Counted from the stretch's first letter, positions 21,985-34,344 are shown. The stretch is 64,000 nt of DNA from Iris pallida (GCA_029216955.1 JANAVB010015600.1:37632153-37696152); one strand, 5' to 3'. Numbers and translations: made by a program. Notes: generated by a model from the sequence alone, not told the origin.

Positions 21985-24954
21985 CTGGTAACCCCTCAAA
22001 TCATAAAGTTTAATTTCCTAATCTGGAATATTAGAGGTATTGCCAATTTTATGACTCTTAAAAGATTGAAGGCTTTGTTACGGGTGAACAAAATAAATTT
22101 TCTCGCCATTATAGTGCCTAAAGTTGATCAATCGTAGCTGCAACATTATAAAGTTAAGCTAGGATTCTTCTTAGCTTTCTCTAACGATAGAGTTAATATT
22201 TGGATCATGTCGAGGTCAGGCTGCAATATTGACATCGTGGATTCCTGTGATCAGGCTCTGACTGTTAGGGTTATTGATACCTTGCTGCCATTGACCTCTC
22301 TCTTTACTATCGTCCATGGTGACAGCAAAAATGAAGGTCGTCGGATCCTTTAGGAAAGACTGCTCATGATTCAGTGCAATAACCAGTTGCCTTGGATCGT
22401 TGGAGGGGATTTCAATACTATTCTTCGGTCGGATGAGATTGGGGGGCGGCCTGCAGATGCACTCTCGGTAAAGGAGTTTGCTAATTTTTAGCGGGCATCT
22501 GGAGTCTCAGAATTACCATACACAGGGAGTAGCTTCACCTGGGTTAAGTCGAACAAAGCGGACCAACGTACGTCTCGTCTAGACCGGGTCTTTGTTGATA
22601 GTGCGTCGCTTAACATGGCACCATGTTCGGTGGAGGAACACCTTAACAGGACTGAATCCGACCATGCACCCATTCTTGTTCGGCTATTAGCTCATAATAC
22701 TGGTGGGGTTAAGCATTTTTGATTCCTTGATTTTTGGATTGCTTATGCTGATTTCCTTCGTATTATTCATGAGGCCTGGCACTCCGTCGATCACCGACAT
22801 GGGATCACGAGGGTGGCGTTACGTCTTGATACATGTCGTAAGCAGCTGTTAGTTTGGAGCAGGTCTACATATGGTGATATTTTTTAGGCTGTTAGGACGG
22901 CGGAGGACGAAGTTCTTGCAGCAGAATTACGGCTTGAGGCGGATAATTCTGATTCAAATAGGGAGAAGCTTGCTCAGGCTACTGCGTTTCTTAAGCAGAG
23001 AGTTCGAATTGAAAAGGCTTTCTGGAAACAAAAATCTCTTATCAAATGGGATTTGGAGGGGGATAAAAATACAACGTATTTTCATGATTGTGTGAACTAT
23101 AAAAAGAAGGCTTTGCGGATACATTCTATTACTACTGCTACTGAGACTGTGCTGCTTGATAAAGCGAACATCAAAGCCTATGCTCTTGAGTATTATGCGG
23201 CTTTGTATGAGAGAGGCAAGATCAAGGATGATGATGACCTTCTCTCTGCCATCCTGTGCATGGTGGAAGAGGAAGAGAATGATCGACTTATTGCTCTCTC
23301 GTCGAAGAATGAGCTGCTGGACACAATCAAGTCATTGGACATGAATAGTACATCGGGCCCGGATGGGTTTACTATTAAATTTTTTATCTCTACATGGGAC
23401 ATCATTGGTGATGATATTGCAGAGGTAGTTGGCATGTTCTTCGATGGGTTCTCGCTACCCCGATCTATTACCAACACCTCTCTTGTCTTAATCCCCAAAG
23501 TAAAGCAGCCCAAGTACTTCTCAGATTACAGGCCTATTAGTTTTTGTTCAGTTTTGAACAAAATCATTTCTAAGACTCTAGCTCTCAGGTTAGCGCCTCT
23601 TCTGCCCAAGTTGATCTCTCCGGAACAGAGCGGTTTTGTGCAAGGCATGGAGATAGCCGATAATATTGTGCTCGCGCAAGAATTAGTTGCTAAGATGAAC
23701 AAGAAACATTGGGGTGGCAATATTGCCATTAAATTAGATATGATGAAGGCCTATGATTGGGTCAATTGGAGATTTCTGCTCAAGGTGTTGCACAAGTTTG
23801 GCTTCCACAACAAATGGGTTGATAGGTTGCTTCGACTCCAAAATAATGTATAGTTTTCACCATTGATTAATAGCGAAGCAGCTGGGTATTTTCAATCATT
23901 TAGAGGGGTTCGCCAAGGAGATCTAATCTCACCTGTATTGTTCATCTTAGCAGCTGAGGCATTATCTTGAAATTTCAAATTGCTCCCTTCGACTGAGGGT
24001 TTTACTCCATTTATAACTCCCAGAGGTTGTTCTCCTATTACACATTTATCATACGCGGATGATGTGCTGCTATTTTCGGCAGGAGACATTAGATCGATCA
24101 CCTTGATTCAAGAACTATTACGGCATTATGAGGAGGCTTCGGGGCAGAAGATCAATGTGGCTAAGACATAATTGTATGTATCTTCGAAGGCTCCGGCTGA
24201 CAGGGTTACTGAATTGGCAGCAAGGACGGGTTTTACGATTGGGACCCTCCATTCACTTATCTAGGATGTCCTATGGCGGCTGGAAATCGCAATGCAGGTA
24301 TGTATGAAGGTTTGATTCAGAAAATTTGTGGACGAGTTGAAGGCTGGCACAATAAAATTTTATCACCAGGGGGAAAACTGGTGTTACTCAAATCTGTTGT
24401 CTCTTCTATACCGGTTTATACACTGGCTGCGTGTAACCCTCCAGTAACCGTGCTACGTCGCATTGAAGCTCTTTTTAGTAAATTCTTCTGGGGCTCGTTC
24501 CAAAGGGCTCCGAAACGAACATGGTTGGGCTGGGACTATATTGCACACACGAAAGAAGAAGGAGGGCTGGGAATTAAAAGACTGGAAGACATGATGCAGG
24601 CCTTTACTATCAAGCTTTGGTGGAAGTTTACTACACAGGAAAGCCTCTGGGTTTCATTCTTTAAAGCTAAATATTGCTCTCATATCCCTACAAGTGAGCT
24701 TACAGTGACGTCTAATGCTACTCATGTATGGAAGCGGCTGCTTGAGGGAAGACACTTTGCTGATCAACAGATCATGATGGACGATTCAGGTTGGTGGTGG
24801 CACAGAATTTCGGGAAGGTTTACAGTGGCATCAGCCTGGGATTTGGCTCGAAAACACTGGCCTATTATATCTCATTTTGTTTACATATAGGGAACATATC
24901 TTCTATACAAATGGTCTATATTATTGTGGCATGTTCTTCACAATAAGGTGCCAA
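21985..24954 (+). pseudogene. LINE A ORF2 (endonuclease, reverse transcriptase), interrupted
   Basis: ORF2 of the L1 clade. The APE-type endonuclease has LIWNIRGI (about 22020), GGDFNTI (about 22407), SRLDRVF (about 22577) and SDHAPI (about 22659). RT (23053-24170) has SGPDGFTIKFF, SDYRPIS, the catalytic [19 protein letters not shown] and SYADDVLLFS, all with catalytic aspartates intact. A post-RT segment (GGKLVLLKSVVSSIPVYT, then LGWDYIAHTKEEGGLGIKRL) follows. Stops at 22136, 22351, 22489, 22721, 22885, 23851, 23968 and 24169 and a frameshift near 24250 abolish function. The end, including the zf-RVT cysteines, is deleted. Confidence 0.9.
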
Positions 24955-24974
24955 CAGCCCCTTCACCGAGACGT

Positions 24975-25890
24975 CTACCACCCTTCGGCAACCCTCGTCA
25001 CCATCTCCAACTACCCAACACCATCCCGGTCGACCCACGGCTCCCGACCATTACTGGCCGAAGCTGCTGGTATAGCCACCACCATGACAGCTCACCCTGA
25101 GCACACCCCGACCAAGCCACCCGACATCACCACCCCGCCTACACCGCCAGCACCATTGTCGTCACCCCGACCACCACCGTGGTCACCATCCGAAACACCA
25201 CCGCCATTCCGGCCAAAGCCGGCCGCCACCCAAATTTACCACCAAACACCAGAAAAGAAAATAAAAATAAAATAGAAATCAAAAACCCTAAACCTAAAAC
25301 TCACCGCCGGCGGCCTCGTTTTCACCACGCCACCGCGAGGCTCCTCACCCCCGTCGTCGATGATCTTGGAGCCAGCGCCGCGCCGTTCTTCCGCGGCTGG
25401 AAGGACAGCACCGACAGCCCGGAGCGCCGCTCTCCTCGCCGTGAGCTCCGCTCTCCTCGCCGTGAGCTCCGCCTGCGTTCGTCCCTTCTTCTTCTCCTTG
25501 GCCGCCGCTCTGCGTAACCGACCGCCGACAAACCCTCCATCTTCGGCCAGATCCGCCAAGCCCTGCCGCAATCCCGAGCCTCCACCAGCCAGTATGATTA
25601 ATACAAACCCTCGCATCGCCGCCGACGTGGATCTCACCGCCGTACGGCCCCTCCTCCAGCCGTCCACCCTTCCTCTCTGACTTCTCCGCCGTCGGCCGAC
25701 AAAGCCCCATTCTCCGTTCACCTCTCTCACAGCAGCCGTCGGTCGACACTCCGTCACGCCAACCCCCGCTTTTCCCTCCGGCCGACTGCCCTTTTCGCCG
25801 CTCCACCGCTATGGACCGCCGCCCGCACCTATCTCTCCCTCCGCCTGCACGATCTCTCTCTCGTCCCTTCTCTTCACTCTCTCGCTGACC
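24975..25890. other. GC-rich island in LARD B 5' LTR
   Basis: CCACC/CCGCC-rich tract with overlapping low-complexity open frames on both strands. The matching tract is 30430-31350. Open frames differ in length between the two copies and are Pro/Arg/Ala biased, so I do not call a gene. It lies about 400 bp after the LTR TATA box, so it would be transcribed leader. Confidence 0.6.
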
Positions 25891-26110
25891 CTCTCAAATT
25901 CCCTCTCGTCCTCCCCCTGGCTTATTTTCTCGGAAAGGAGGAAGGGCAGCTCTGTTAGCCTTTGATTTTGAGTTTTTGTTGTTTTGTTTCAAAAAGTTTT
26001 TGTCACCTTCTCCTTTCTTTTAAGTGACAGCAGCTTGGGTTAAGTTTCTGTTGGTTTTAAATTTTTGTGTTTTGATTAGTTGTTCCTTATTTATTTCTCC
26101 TTCTTTTTTA

Positions 26111-26111
<1 letters not shown>

Positions 26112-26178
<67 letters not shown>

Positions 26179-26186
26179 TTTATTAT
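26112..26186. repeat. (ATT)n microsatellite in LARD B 5' LTR
   Basis: About 24 ATT units, shared with the 3' LTR but longer here. Confidence 0.95.
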
Positions 26187-28215
26187 CTTTTAATTACAGA
26201 ATATTAAGTAGAGTATATATTATTGGTAATTGTATTTGATTTAAGAATTATTATTATTATTATTAGTATTAATCATACTGTTAATACTATAAGTATAAAT
26301 AAATATTTTCAACATTTGGTTAGAAGCACTAATGTATTTGATATATTATTTTTGGCATTTTAAAAGTATAGCTTATTAATAAAATGTTATTTTTACAAGA
26401 TATGGTTCTTAATCTTAAATGATTTTTCTAATATTATTTTTTGTCTAAAAAAATTTGATTTATAAGACATAGGTTCTAGCCTAAAATATTATTTGACAAA
26501 ACTTACAGTTTTTGCCTTGAAATGACTTTTGATTTTTCTCGTAAAATTATTTAGCACGTTTTGATTAACAAATTATATTTCAAGTTTTCAAAAATCATAT
26601 ATCTATTATTCGTCAAAATTTTCTTTATTCTTCCTACCGTGACTCAACCCCCGTTTTTCTATTTGATCACCAATTCTAGACTACCTTATGTCCACCCTAA
26701 CTAAATTGACCGTTCTGGACCCGATGTACCGGTCTGTGCCACCATCTGAGGTTCCCTTGTACAGTTGTTATACCGAAGTCACAGTTCGTGCCACCGTGAT
26801 ATTCGCAGCACACCAGGCGTCCTACCAGGCAAGACACCTTGCCATTTGCTGTTTACTTATTTTAGCTCATATTTTATGCATTGTTCATTATTTTCTTTAT
26901 GCAAATTAAACTGTGATACATGGCATAACCTGTTAGAACTTACTGTTCATTTACATTCTTGCTATGTATTATTTTTCTTACACATTAAAACTAGATTTAA
27001 GGGAATACCTTTGTGTGTTGCATTCATGGCCTTGACACGTTGTACCATGAGGTTGTGTGTCGCATATAGAATACGGACGTGCGTGATTCGCTGGCCACCA
27101 GTACGTACAAGCCGTGTGATAGGAATAACCGCTAATAGAGGTTGCATGCTTAGTTTGACTTAGCGGTTATAAAGGTTACTGTTGTGGATACAACAGAGTA
27201 GGCATTGGGCGGGGAGGACAATTCCTTAGTGTATGGGCTTCGATGCACTTCCCTTGTGACCCGGACTCTCCGCTGGAGATACGGGGTTGATGACCCATGA
27301 TTACTGACGGCCACTGACGATTCTGCGGAACGTCATGCTCTTACTGATGGGGCCTCTGGTGCCCAAGGGGGACTATGCCGATCCTGTTTAGCCAGGGCCC
27401 ATGCGTAGGAAGGATTGTTCTTAACTATATTTCACTTAGAACGGTTAGGCACCTTTATCCGTTAGGTACGAGTACTTTTGGTTTGGGTACTTGTATCTGA
27501 CTGTGGCTTGGAATAATAACTTATCACGGATTAGTTTGTCACATCTTGTCCTTGTTTAGTTGTAGGTGTGACTTACTACATCGATGAGAAGGTATTGAAC
27601 CTTGTTGGGGTTCGGATACCATATTGGATTCATGGAATGGAAAGATACGTCGTCTTGAATTAGTTTACCATCTCCTGTCCTTGTTTGGTTGGGAGGGATG
27701 GTATGCTCGTTCAGTAGGTGCGTATTGGACCATGTTATAATTCAATTGACTTATTTATTTGAGCAATATTTATTCAGTTTATATGGCATGATATTATGTG
27801 TCTTGTTACATCCCTCTAAGGACCTGGTTATCTCTCCAGGTGTGTGCTATTGTCTTTCGCAGGTGCTCTAGCTCTAGCCGTGATCATCGCTATTTCTTCG
27901 AGGATGATTGCATTTGGATCGTCTTCGGTTCGCTCGCCAAAATCTTTCTTTTGATTATGTATTTCTTTTCATAGTTGGTAGTGGATTTGTCTTCGCCCAA
28001 CTACATGTACCAAATGACAATTTCATAGTTGATTATATAAGATCTTCTATTCTTTTATTTTGTGTGAATGAGATTAGTTATGGTTCTACTACATTTTACA
28101 GCTTATGTATCCATACGAGATTTCCATATATTGGGGTATACTTCGTATGAATACAGCTGGCATGTCTACGTTCCTAGTCCTACGTATTTTAGGACTGTGG
28201 TGTTACATGTTTTTG

Positions 28216-28233
28216 TGGTGGCCCATGCAGGTC
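28216..28233 (+). promoter_or_regulatory. PBS-like motif, LARD B
   Basis: TGGTGGCCCATGCAGGTC, identical over 18 nt to the motif beside the LTRs of LARDs A and C, 8 nt inside the proposed LTR end. Confidence 0.5.
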
Positions 28234-29297
28234 AAGATAAATTGTTTGGTTACTTTACCGTACCAAGCAAGCCTGCGTATAGAATTGGAAGTCTAGGATC
28301 TCATCCACATACTTGACCTCTTTCCTTGATTTTATCTACCGTTTGACTCATCAATTGCATCTTGCTTGCTTCCTTCCATCCCTATTCTTATCTTTCCTTC
28401 GTGCTTGCTAGAGATTGACTCTACTAGTTAGTTGTCCCAAAACACCATTAGTTTAATTCTTTAAGTTGGGTAGAATACCTTATGAACAAGCAACCCCTTT
28501 GACCTAGTAACCTATATTAGCAAGCTTATTTAGATCCTAGAATTTAGAGGACCTAACCCGTCTAGCCAACCAAGGACTTGGACAAGAAGACTATAGGACG
28601 ACTGTATGACTTAGAATCATTCTACCTTCTTTAAATCTTAATCTCTCGTGCCTATGTACTTACCATTTGACTAAATGATGCTAATGCAGCCTAGTTTTTG
28701 CAAGCTTATCTTTTTATCGAGCTTGTTCAAGACATATGTTATTGGAAGAGCTCCCACTAACATGTTGTCTTATCAGAACCGGTGCACAATGGTCTGATCA
28801 ACCAAGTGCACTTTGGTTCGCTTTTGCCTATTATTCTACGTGGATAGGGACATAGTTAAACTTGTCCTCTAGAGTCCCATCCGCTACTGCCTTGGCAACT
28901 CCTTTGAAATTTTTCGATCGTCTTTGAATCACGTATTCGTATTCGATAACGCCTCATTCGAACTCTATATTGCTTTTGCCTTCACCTATTTTAGGAGGAC
29001 GAAGGCGGTATACTAGAACTTCCTCTATCCTTCCTATCGGCTATGATCATTCTCACTCGATGTTGCTATATCTTCATCCTAAACTACTCGACCCTATCAA
29101 GACCCTCTAATTGCTTAATTAAAGCGAATCTATTTCATTCTCTTAAACGTGACCATCATTCATTACCCATGACCATACCGTATTATTTTTCTACGATCTA
29201 GATTGCGATTTCTTACGACATGATTTTGTAAAAACATTGTCATCATTGGATCTCCATTGATACCCCCCTTGCGTCCTCTCACCCCCTACTAATTCTT

Positions 29298-29333
29298 AAT
29301 TTCGAGGACAAAATTCTTTTAAGTTGGGTAGGA
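29298..29333 (+). promoter_or_regulatory. PPT region and vestigial pol C-terminus, LARD B
   Basis: AATTTCGAGGACAAAATT then CTTTTAAGTTGGGTAGGA runs to the LTR TG at 29334. In frame it reads NFEDKILLSWVG, matching LARDs A and C. Confidence 0.72.
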
Positions 29334-30008
29334 TGTAAAACTCCTAAATTTTCTACTAATTTTTTTTATTTTATCAAATTTGGTACTGATTTAAATTTTA
29401 GTATTGTACGTCGCGTACTCATATTATACGTCGCGCACAAAAATTTTATTTTTCGAAATTGCTCGACGAGTGCGATTATGTGCGAGCGTACATATTTTTG
29501 AAAATATTATTTTTCTATTTTTATAGTTTCAAAATAATATACATAATAATTATTTTGTTATCGTTCCAATATTTTCAAGTTTGTTATTTTATTTATAAAG
29601 CCTTTCATTTCTCACAATTATTAATAATAAATAATATTTTTATTGTATGCTAGAAAAGCATAATTATGAGAACATCATTTGTACCTACATACATATTTAA
29701 GTAATTATTTATTAGTTTATTTTAAATAATAACATAATTTTCAAAATTAATATTATTAGTATTTTTGGAAAGCATATTTTTAAATTTATTGTGGCGATTT
29801 AAATCTTACTTTGAATTTGTAGATTTATTTAAATAGTAAAATATATTTGAAATTGATTATCCCATTTGATTTTAAACTAAAATAATTTAATTTAAATTGG
29901 ATTTTTATTCGAATTTGGATTGGATTAATTTTAAATTAAATTGCAAGCTATCTATGTTTGGGTTTAAATCAAATCCTAATCCTTACCTTTATGGGAATTC
30001 CCACATCC

Positions 30009-30016
30009 TATAAATA
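30009..30016 (+). promoter_or_regulatory. TATA box, LARD B 3' LTR
   Basis: CCTATAAATAGGC is a near-ideal plant TATA box, about 675 bp into the LTR, followed by a CT-rich presumed start region (CTCCTCCATAATTCCTCACA). Confidence 0.7.
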
Positions 30017-30429
30017 GGCAGGTACTCCTCCATAATTCCTCACACCTACAAATTTCTCTCCACAAATATACGTGCATCGTGTCCGTGTCCATATTTTTCT
30101 TTCCACTATTTTTACTTTTACAATTACATTATTTTCTATCCTGTCTGACACCCTAGACACCAAATTCCTAGCCTAATTCTTGTGTCGGACACAACTTCGA
30201 CACAAATTACAGACCCAAAAATCCTAAGACCTATGACCTCCCCTCTCGACCACGACTACCATCATCCCCATCTCCCCAACACCCCGTCTGCATTTCCAAC
30301 CTCTCTCCCAGCCTCCTCGACTCTCGGCTTTCCGTCCACCAAACACCACCGTCACTGCCAGAATAACCATCGCCCCCACCATCGACAACATCATCAACAC
30401 CACCAATCCAGCCCCTTCACCGAGACGTC

Positions 30430-31350
30430 TACCACCCTCCAGCAACCCTCGTCACCATCTCCAACTACCCGACACCATCCCGGTCAACCCACGGCTCCCG
30501 ACCATTACTGGCCGAAGTCGCTGGTACAGCCACCACCATGACAACTTACCTCGAGCCCACCCCGACCAAGCCACCCGACATCACCGCCCCGCTTACACCG
30601 CCAGCACCACTATCGTCACCCCGACCACCACCGTGGTCACCATCCGAAACACCACCGCCATCCCGGCCAAAGCCGGCCGCCACCCAAATTCACCACCAAA
30701 CACCAGAAAAAAATAAAAAATAAAATAGAAATCAAAAACCCTAAACCTAAAACTCACCGGCGTCGGCCTCCGTTTTCACCACGCTACCGCGAGGCTCCTC
30801 ACCCCCGTCGCCGGCGATCTTGGAGCCAGCACCGCCGCGCCGTTCTTCCGCGGCTGGAAGGACAGCCCCGACAGCCCGGAGCGCCGCTCTCCTCGCCGTG
30901 AGCTCCGCCTACGTTCGCCCCTTCTTCTTTTCCTTGGCCGCCGCTCCGCGTAACCGACCGCCGACAAACCCTCCATCTCCGGCCAGATCCGCCAAGCCCC
31001 GCCGCAATCCCGAGCCTCCACCACGTCCTTGACTCCGGCCGCCGTCCGCATGAGCACGAGAACCCAGCGCGCCGCCCGAGGCCATCTTCGCCCTCGTATC
31101 GCCGCCGGCGTGGATCTCACCGCCGTGCGACCCCTCGTCCAGCCGTCCACCCTTCCTCTCCGACTTCTCCGCCGTCGGCCGACAAAGCCCCCTTATCCGT
31201 TCACCTCTCTCACAGCAGCCGCCGGTCGACCCTTCGTCACGCCAACCCCCGCTTTTCCCTCCGGCCGACCGCCCTTCTCGCCGCTCCACCGCTCTGGACC
31301 GCCGCCCGCCCTTTCACCTCTCTCTCGTCCCTTCTCTTCACTCTCTCGCT
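30430..31350. other. GC-rich island in LARD B 3' LTR
   Basis: Counterpart of 24975-25890, with indels between the two copies. Confidence 0.6.
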
Positions 31351-31573
31351 GACCCTCTCAAATTCCCTCTCGTCCTCCCCCTGACTTATTTTCTTGGAAA
31401 GAAGGAAGGGCAGCTCTGTTAGCCTTTGATTTTGAGTTTTTGTTGTTTTGTTTCAAAAAGTTTTTGTCACCTTCTCCTTTTTTTAAGTGACAGCAGCTTG
31501 GGTTAAGTTTCTGTGGGTTTTAAATTTTTATGTTTTGATTAGTTGTTCCTTATTTATTTCTCCTTCTTTTTTA

Positions 31574-31574
<1 letters not shown>

Positions 31575-31625
<51 letters not shown>
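31575..31625. repeat. (ATT)n microsatellite in LARD B 3' LTR
   Basis: About 17 ATT units, the same site as 26112-26186. Confidence 0.95.
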
Positions 31626-31800
31626 CTTTTAATTACAGAATATTAAGTAGAGTATATATTATTGGTAATTGTATTTGATTTAAGAATTATTATTATTATT
31701 ATTAGTATTAATCATACTGTTAATACTATAAGTATAAATAAATATTTTCAACATTTGGTTAGAAGCACTAATGTATTTGATATATTATTTTTGGCATTAC

Positions 31801-31903
31801 AAAAGTATCAAGTGTTCTCACTAGGGGGTAAATGGGGTGGTGCTGTTTTGAGTTGCCTTGTATTTTTTGAAAGTTTATTAACGAATAAATGGGTGTTTTA
31901 GTG

Positions 31904-31908
<5 letters not shown>
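31801..31908. other. Short unassigned sequence before (TA)n
   Basis: About 108 bp between loss of LARD B LTR homology and the (TA)n tract. No partner in the window. Confidence 0.5.

Positions 31909-31963
<55 letters not shown>
31909..31963. repeat. (TA)n microsatellite at LINE C 5' end
   Basis: Uninterrupted TA run ending one base before the LINE C leader. Its partner after the LINE C poly(A) begins at 42398, consistent with a TA target duplication. Confidence 0.92.
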
Positions 31964-31968
<5 letters not shown>

Positions 31969-32110
31969 CATGATCGCGTTCCTCTCCTCTGAAGAGGGCG
32001 CCGCGCCTACCTGAACCCTAACCCTACGATTTCGGCTTGGCCTTTGGCCGGGCCGGCGTCCCTCTCACGACTGGATCATTTGACCGTCGTGATCTCTGCT
32101 TTGACGGTTC

Positions 32111-32745
32111 ATGGCGTCCAAAACTTTCGCGAAAGCGGTCGGGTCTGCCCCGACGCTTCCGTCGATCCCTGTCCGATCTCCTTCTTTCTCGAAAGGGGTC
32201 CCTGTTGTCTCCTTTTCGGAGGAGGATGAAGAGATCTTAATCCAACCTTTTAAGTTTGCTTTGATTGGGAAGTTTTCCCACACTCGGCCACCGATCGACG
32301 TGATTAGAAAATCCTTCTTGGGTTTTTAATTCTCTGGTGAAGTCAAAGTCGGGGTGATTGATCCTAAACATATCGTCATTCGTCCTAGTCGTGAGATTGA
32401 CTTTTTACGTCTCCGGGCGCGAGAGATCTGGTATGTTGCTAAAGCTCCTATGCGTGTTTTTCGCTGGTCTAAGGATTTCAATGCGTCTCAAGAATCTCCT
32501 TTAGCACCTACATGGGTTTCCCTCCCTGGTCTTCCTCATCAACTTTTTACGAAAAATGCTTTATTCTCTATTGTCATGGGCATTGGATCTCCCCTTAAGC
32601 TTGACAGGCTACGGAGGAATTTTCTAGACCAAGTACAGCACGTGTTTTTGTTGAAGTGGACTCGAGTAAACCACTCCCCCCGATGGTGCGCATCAATCTG
32701 CCTAATGGGCGTACTTTCTCTCAGAAAGTAGAATATGAACATATT
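32111..32745 (+). pseudogene. LINE C ORF1, 5' part
   Basis: Begins MASKTFAKAVGSAP at the ATG 32111, like LINE A ORF1. The DUF4283-type core shows FALIGKFSHTRPPIDV, VIDPKHIVIRPS and APMRVFRWSKDF. There is a TAA at 32327-32329 and a frameshift near 32610. The segment ends at EYEHI, where LARD C begins; LINE A reads DYENIP at the same place. Confidence 0.85.
32741..32745. repeat. Target-site duplication, LARD C (left)
   Basis: ATATT, identical to 40406-40410 at the other end. It fixes both boundaries of LARD C. Confidence 0.85.
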
Positions 32746-33035
32746 TGTAACACCCAGTTTTCCAGAAGAGGGTAATTTTGGAATTTTGTAATTATAATTA
32801 TTATTTAATGGTATTTATTTCATATTATGATTTTTAGTAATTTTTAACTATTTTTTTATTTTTTTATTTAAATTCATGACTTGTGATTTTTGGTGTTTTG
32901 CTAGTGAACAGTAGAGATTGCCTACCCTAGAGCCTAGCCTTGTGATTAGGCTATTTTTGACATTTTAGGGTTATCTAAATTTATTAGAATTTATGAGAAT
33001 TTTTAGAAATTATTTTGGAATTATTTGAATAAGGG

Positions 33036-33109
33036 TTGACTAGGTTGACTTTGACTAGCTTTGACTAGCTTTGACTTTGTGACCTAACCCTAGTTAAGTT
33101 GGACTTGAC
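33036..33109 (+). promoter_or_regulatory. W-box (TTGAC) array in LARD C 5' LTR
   Basis: Six forward TTGAC cores (33036, 33045, 33051, 33061, 33071, 33105), most followed by T, about 250 bp upstream of the TATA-like element. The counterpart is at 36298-36361. Confidence 0.5.
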
Positions 33110-33862
33110 TAGATGTGGGATCCTAGGTTAAGTTAAGTTAACCATACTCTAGTTAGGGAACCAATTAGGAATATTGAGACTTGAATAGAAGGATTTTGAC
33201 CACAAGTCATGACTTGTGATTTTAAGTCATTGATTTATGCCTAAGCCCAAAGCCCATTAGTCAAGTGCCCAAACCCTAGCCCTAACATTTTTGTCCAGCC
33301 AACCTAGGGATTCCCCCACTTTATAATCTCTCCTAAAATCTAGGGCTAGCCTCTTCTTTAGGAATTTATTACAAGAGAAGAATGAGGTGAGTCCCCATGT
33401 TCAAAAATCCCTAGAAAATCCATTTTTTCTCCTTTTTAATCCAAACAAATTGCAATAGGTTCTAATTATTGTTTTCTTGCTGTTGGAATTGGTTGTTCTC
33501 AGTTTTCTATCAATTTGGAAGAGTTTCACCATCAAGGAGAACATCACTCAATAGAGCTTTTTGAGAGTTTTGATACATTGAGGTAACTCTCTATCCACAC
33601 CATAGAATCCTGAGATTTTTGCATCATTAGGGAGCCCTAGACCTAACCTAACAGTAGGAATAGGAATCCCCAAGTTTTCGTGTCCTTTCGTGTCCAAACT
33701 GGACACGTATCAGTGTTTAATTTTAGGTGTTTGATGAAATACCCCAATGGGCATTTCGTATGAATTTTGGGAATCTTTTTGAATAGGAAATTAGTTTATG
33801 TTGTCGCTTACACGATTCTTTATGATTGAGGGTGTTCCTGTGTCGCATCGTGTCGGATTCGA

Positions 33863-34234
33863 CACGTGCAAACGCGGGTGCGCGCGCGTGCGTAGTTGTG
33901 CGCGTGCCCTGCTGTTCGTGGGCTGTGCAGGACACGACATGCCATATTTCGACATGAAATTTTGTGGGGTCGAGGGGGCATGCACTGACATCATGCCCCC
34001 AAAATTCCATCGAATCTCGTGCACTGGTTAAGGAGAAATCGATCGTGCACTGTCCTTACACTGTTCTGTACACTGTGACTTTTAGCTACTGACACGGCTT
34101 CATAATTCGGACACGCGACACTTTGGACTCGATACAGGCGTATGGACACGTGCACTTAGACCTAACCTAGGTATGGACACAACCACGTGTCCTAGTTCGT
34201 GCTGTATCGTGTGCACGACACACGTGCACACGTG
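33863..34234 (+). promoter_or_regulatory. CACGTG (G-box) cluster in LARD C LTR
   Basis: CACGTG palindromes at 33863, 34147, 34184, 34221 and 34229, with further CACGYG-like half matches. The 3' LTR has them at 37152, 37398, 37435 and 37480. G-boxes bind bZIP and bHLH factors. They lie downstream of the probable TATA, so a regulatory role is uncertain. Confidence 0.4.
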
Positions 34235-34344
34235 CACGATGCAGTGCATCGAACTGGACTGTTTTGTACTGTTTGTATCTCGTTTTGACTTGGACACGTT
34301 TGTGTCCACTTTGGTGGACACGAACATGTATGACACATTTTTAG

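Larger units (their letters stand above)
20517..24954 (+). mobile_element. LINE A: L1-type LINE with 5' leader, 3'-truncated
   Basis: The leader GATGATCGCG...CGGCTTGGCCTTGGCC matches that of LINE C (ATGATCGCG...CGGCTTGGCCTTTGGCC), so this copy is 5' complete or nearly so. ORF1 (DUF4283 and zinc knuckle) and ORF2 (endonuclease, RT, zf-RVT-like) follow. It stops abruptly within ORF2 at KVPT (24954), where LARD B LTR sequence begins part-way in. Because LINEs lose 5' ends, not 3' ends, at insertion, this is a later deletion junction. Confidence 0.88.
24955..28207 (+). repeat. LARD B 5' LTR remnant
   Basis: Starts mid-LTR at the junction with LINE A (first shared bases CAGCCCCTTCACCGAGACG, equal to 30409). 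It ends GTGTTACA just before the PBS-like motif. Compared with 3' LTR it carries a 21-bp duplication (two GTGAGCTCCGCTCTCCTCGC-type units at 25440-25481) and lacks about 40-70 bp present at 31022-31095. The 26358-28207 part has no partner in the window. Confidence 0.75.
28208..29333 (+). other. LARD B non-coding interior
   Basis: Only 1,126 bp between the LTRs. After the PBS-like motif it is CT/AT-rich with no open frame of interest. The LARD A/C interior blocks are not visible here. It ends in the PPT region. Confidence 0.7.
24955..31800 (+). mobile_element. LARD B: long-LTR, non-coding gypsy-type element, truncated at both ends
   Basis: 24955-26357 and 30409-31797 are direct repeats, and the second is preceded by a PPT and LTR start at 29334. 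The 5' LTR remnant therefore runs 24955-28207, missing about its first 1,075 bp, and the 3' LTR starts at 29334 but loses homology after about 31800. Reconstructed LTR length is about 4.3 kb with only 1.1 kb interior and no coding domain. No target duplication can be seen because both outer ends are gone. Confidence 0.78.
29334..31800 (+). repeat. LARD B 3' LTR, 3'-truncated
   Basis: Begins TGTAAAACTCC after the PPT. It includes a TATA box, the GC-rich island (30430-31350) and an (ATT)n run. Homology to the 5' copy ends near 31800, about 160 bp before LINE C; the remaining 1.85 kb of LTR is not found to the right. Confidence 0.78.
32746..34335 (+). repeat. LARD C 5' LTR with 2.8-kb internal deletion
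   Basis: Collinear with 35997-37589, then jumps to the LTR terminus TGACA. The 3' LTR has TGTATGACAC at the same point and TGATA at its true end, so the deletion joined two similar short sequences. Contains a TATA-like TTATAAT (33320-33326), a splice-donor-like GAGGTGAGT (33385-33394) and CACGTG motifs. Confidence 0.85.

Noticed and set aside
26024..26239. A poly-leucine 'membrane' peptide (also at 31487-31678)
   Set aside because: It is the (ATT)n microsatellite translated.
27000..27470. Possible host gene exon in the moderately GC-balanced part of the LARD B LTR
   Set aside because: No open frame with recognisable domain, and position between LTR homology and the PBS-like motif places it inside the LTR.
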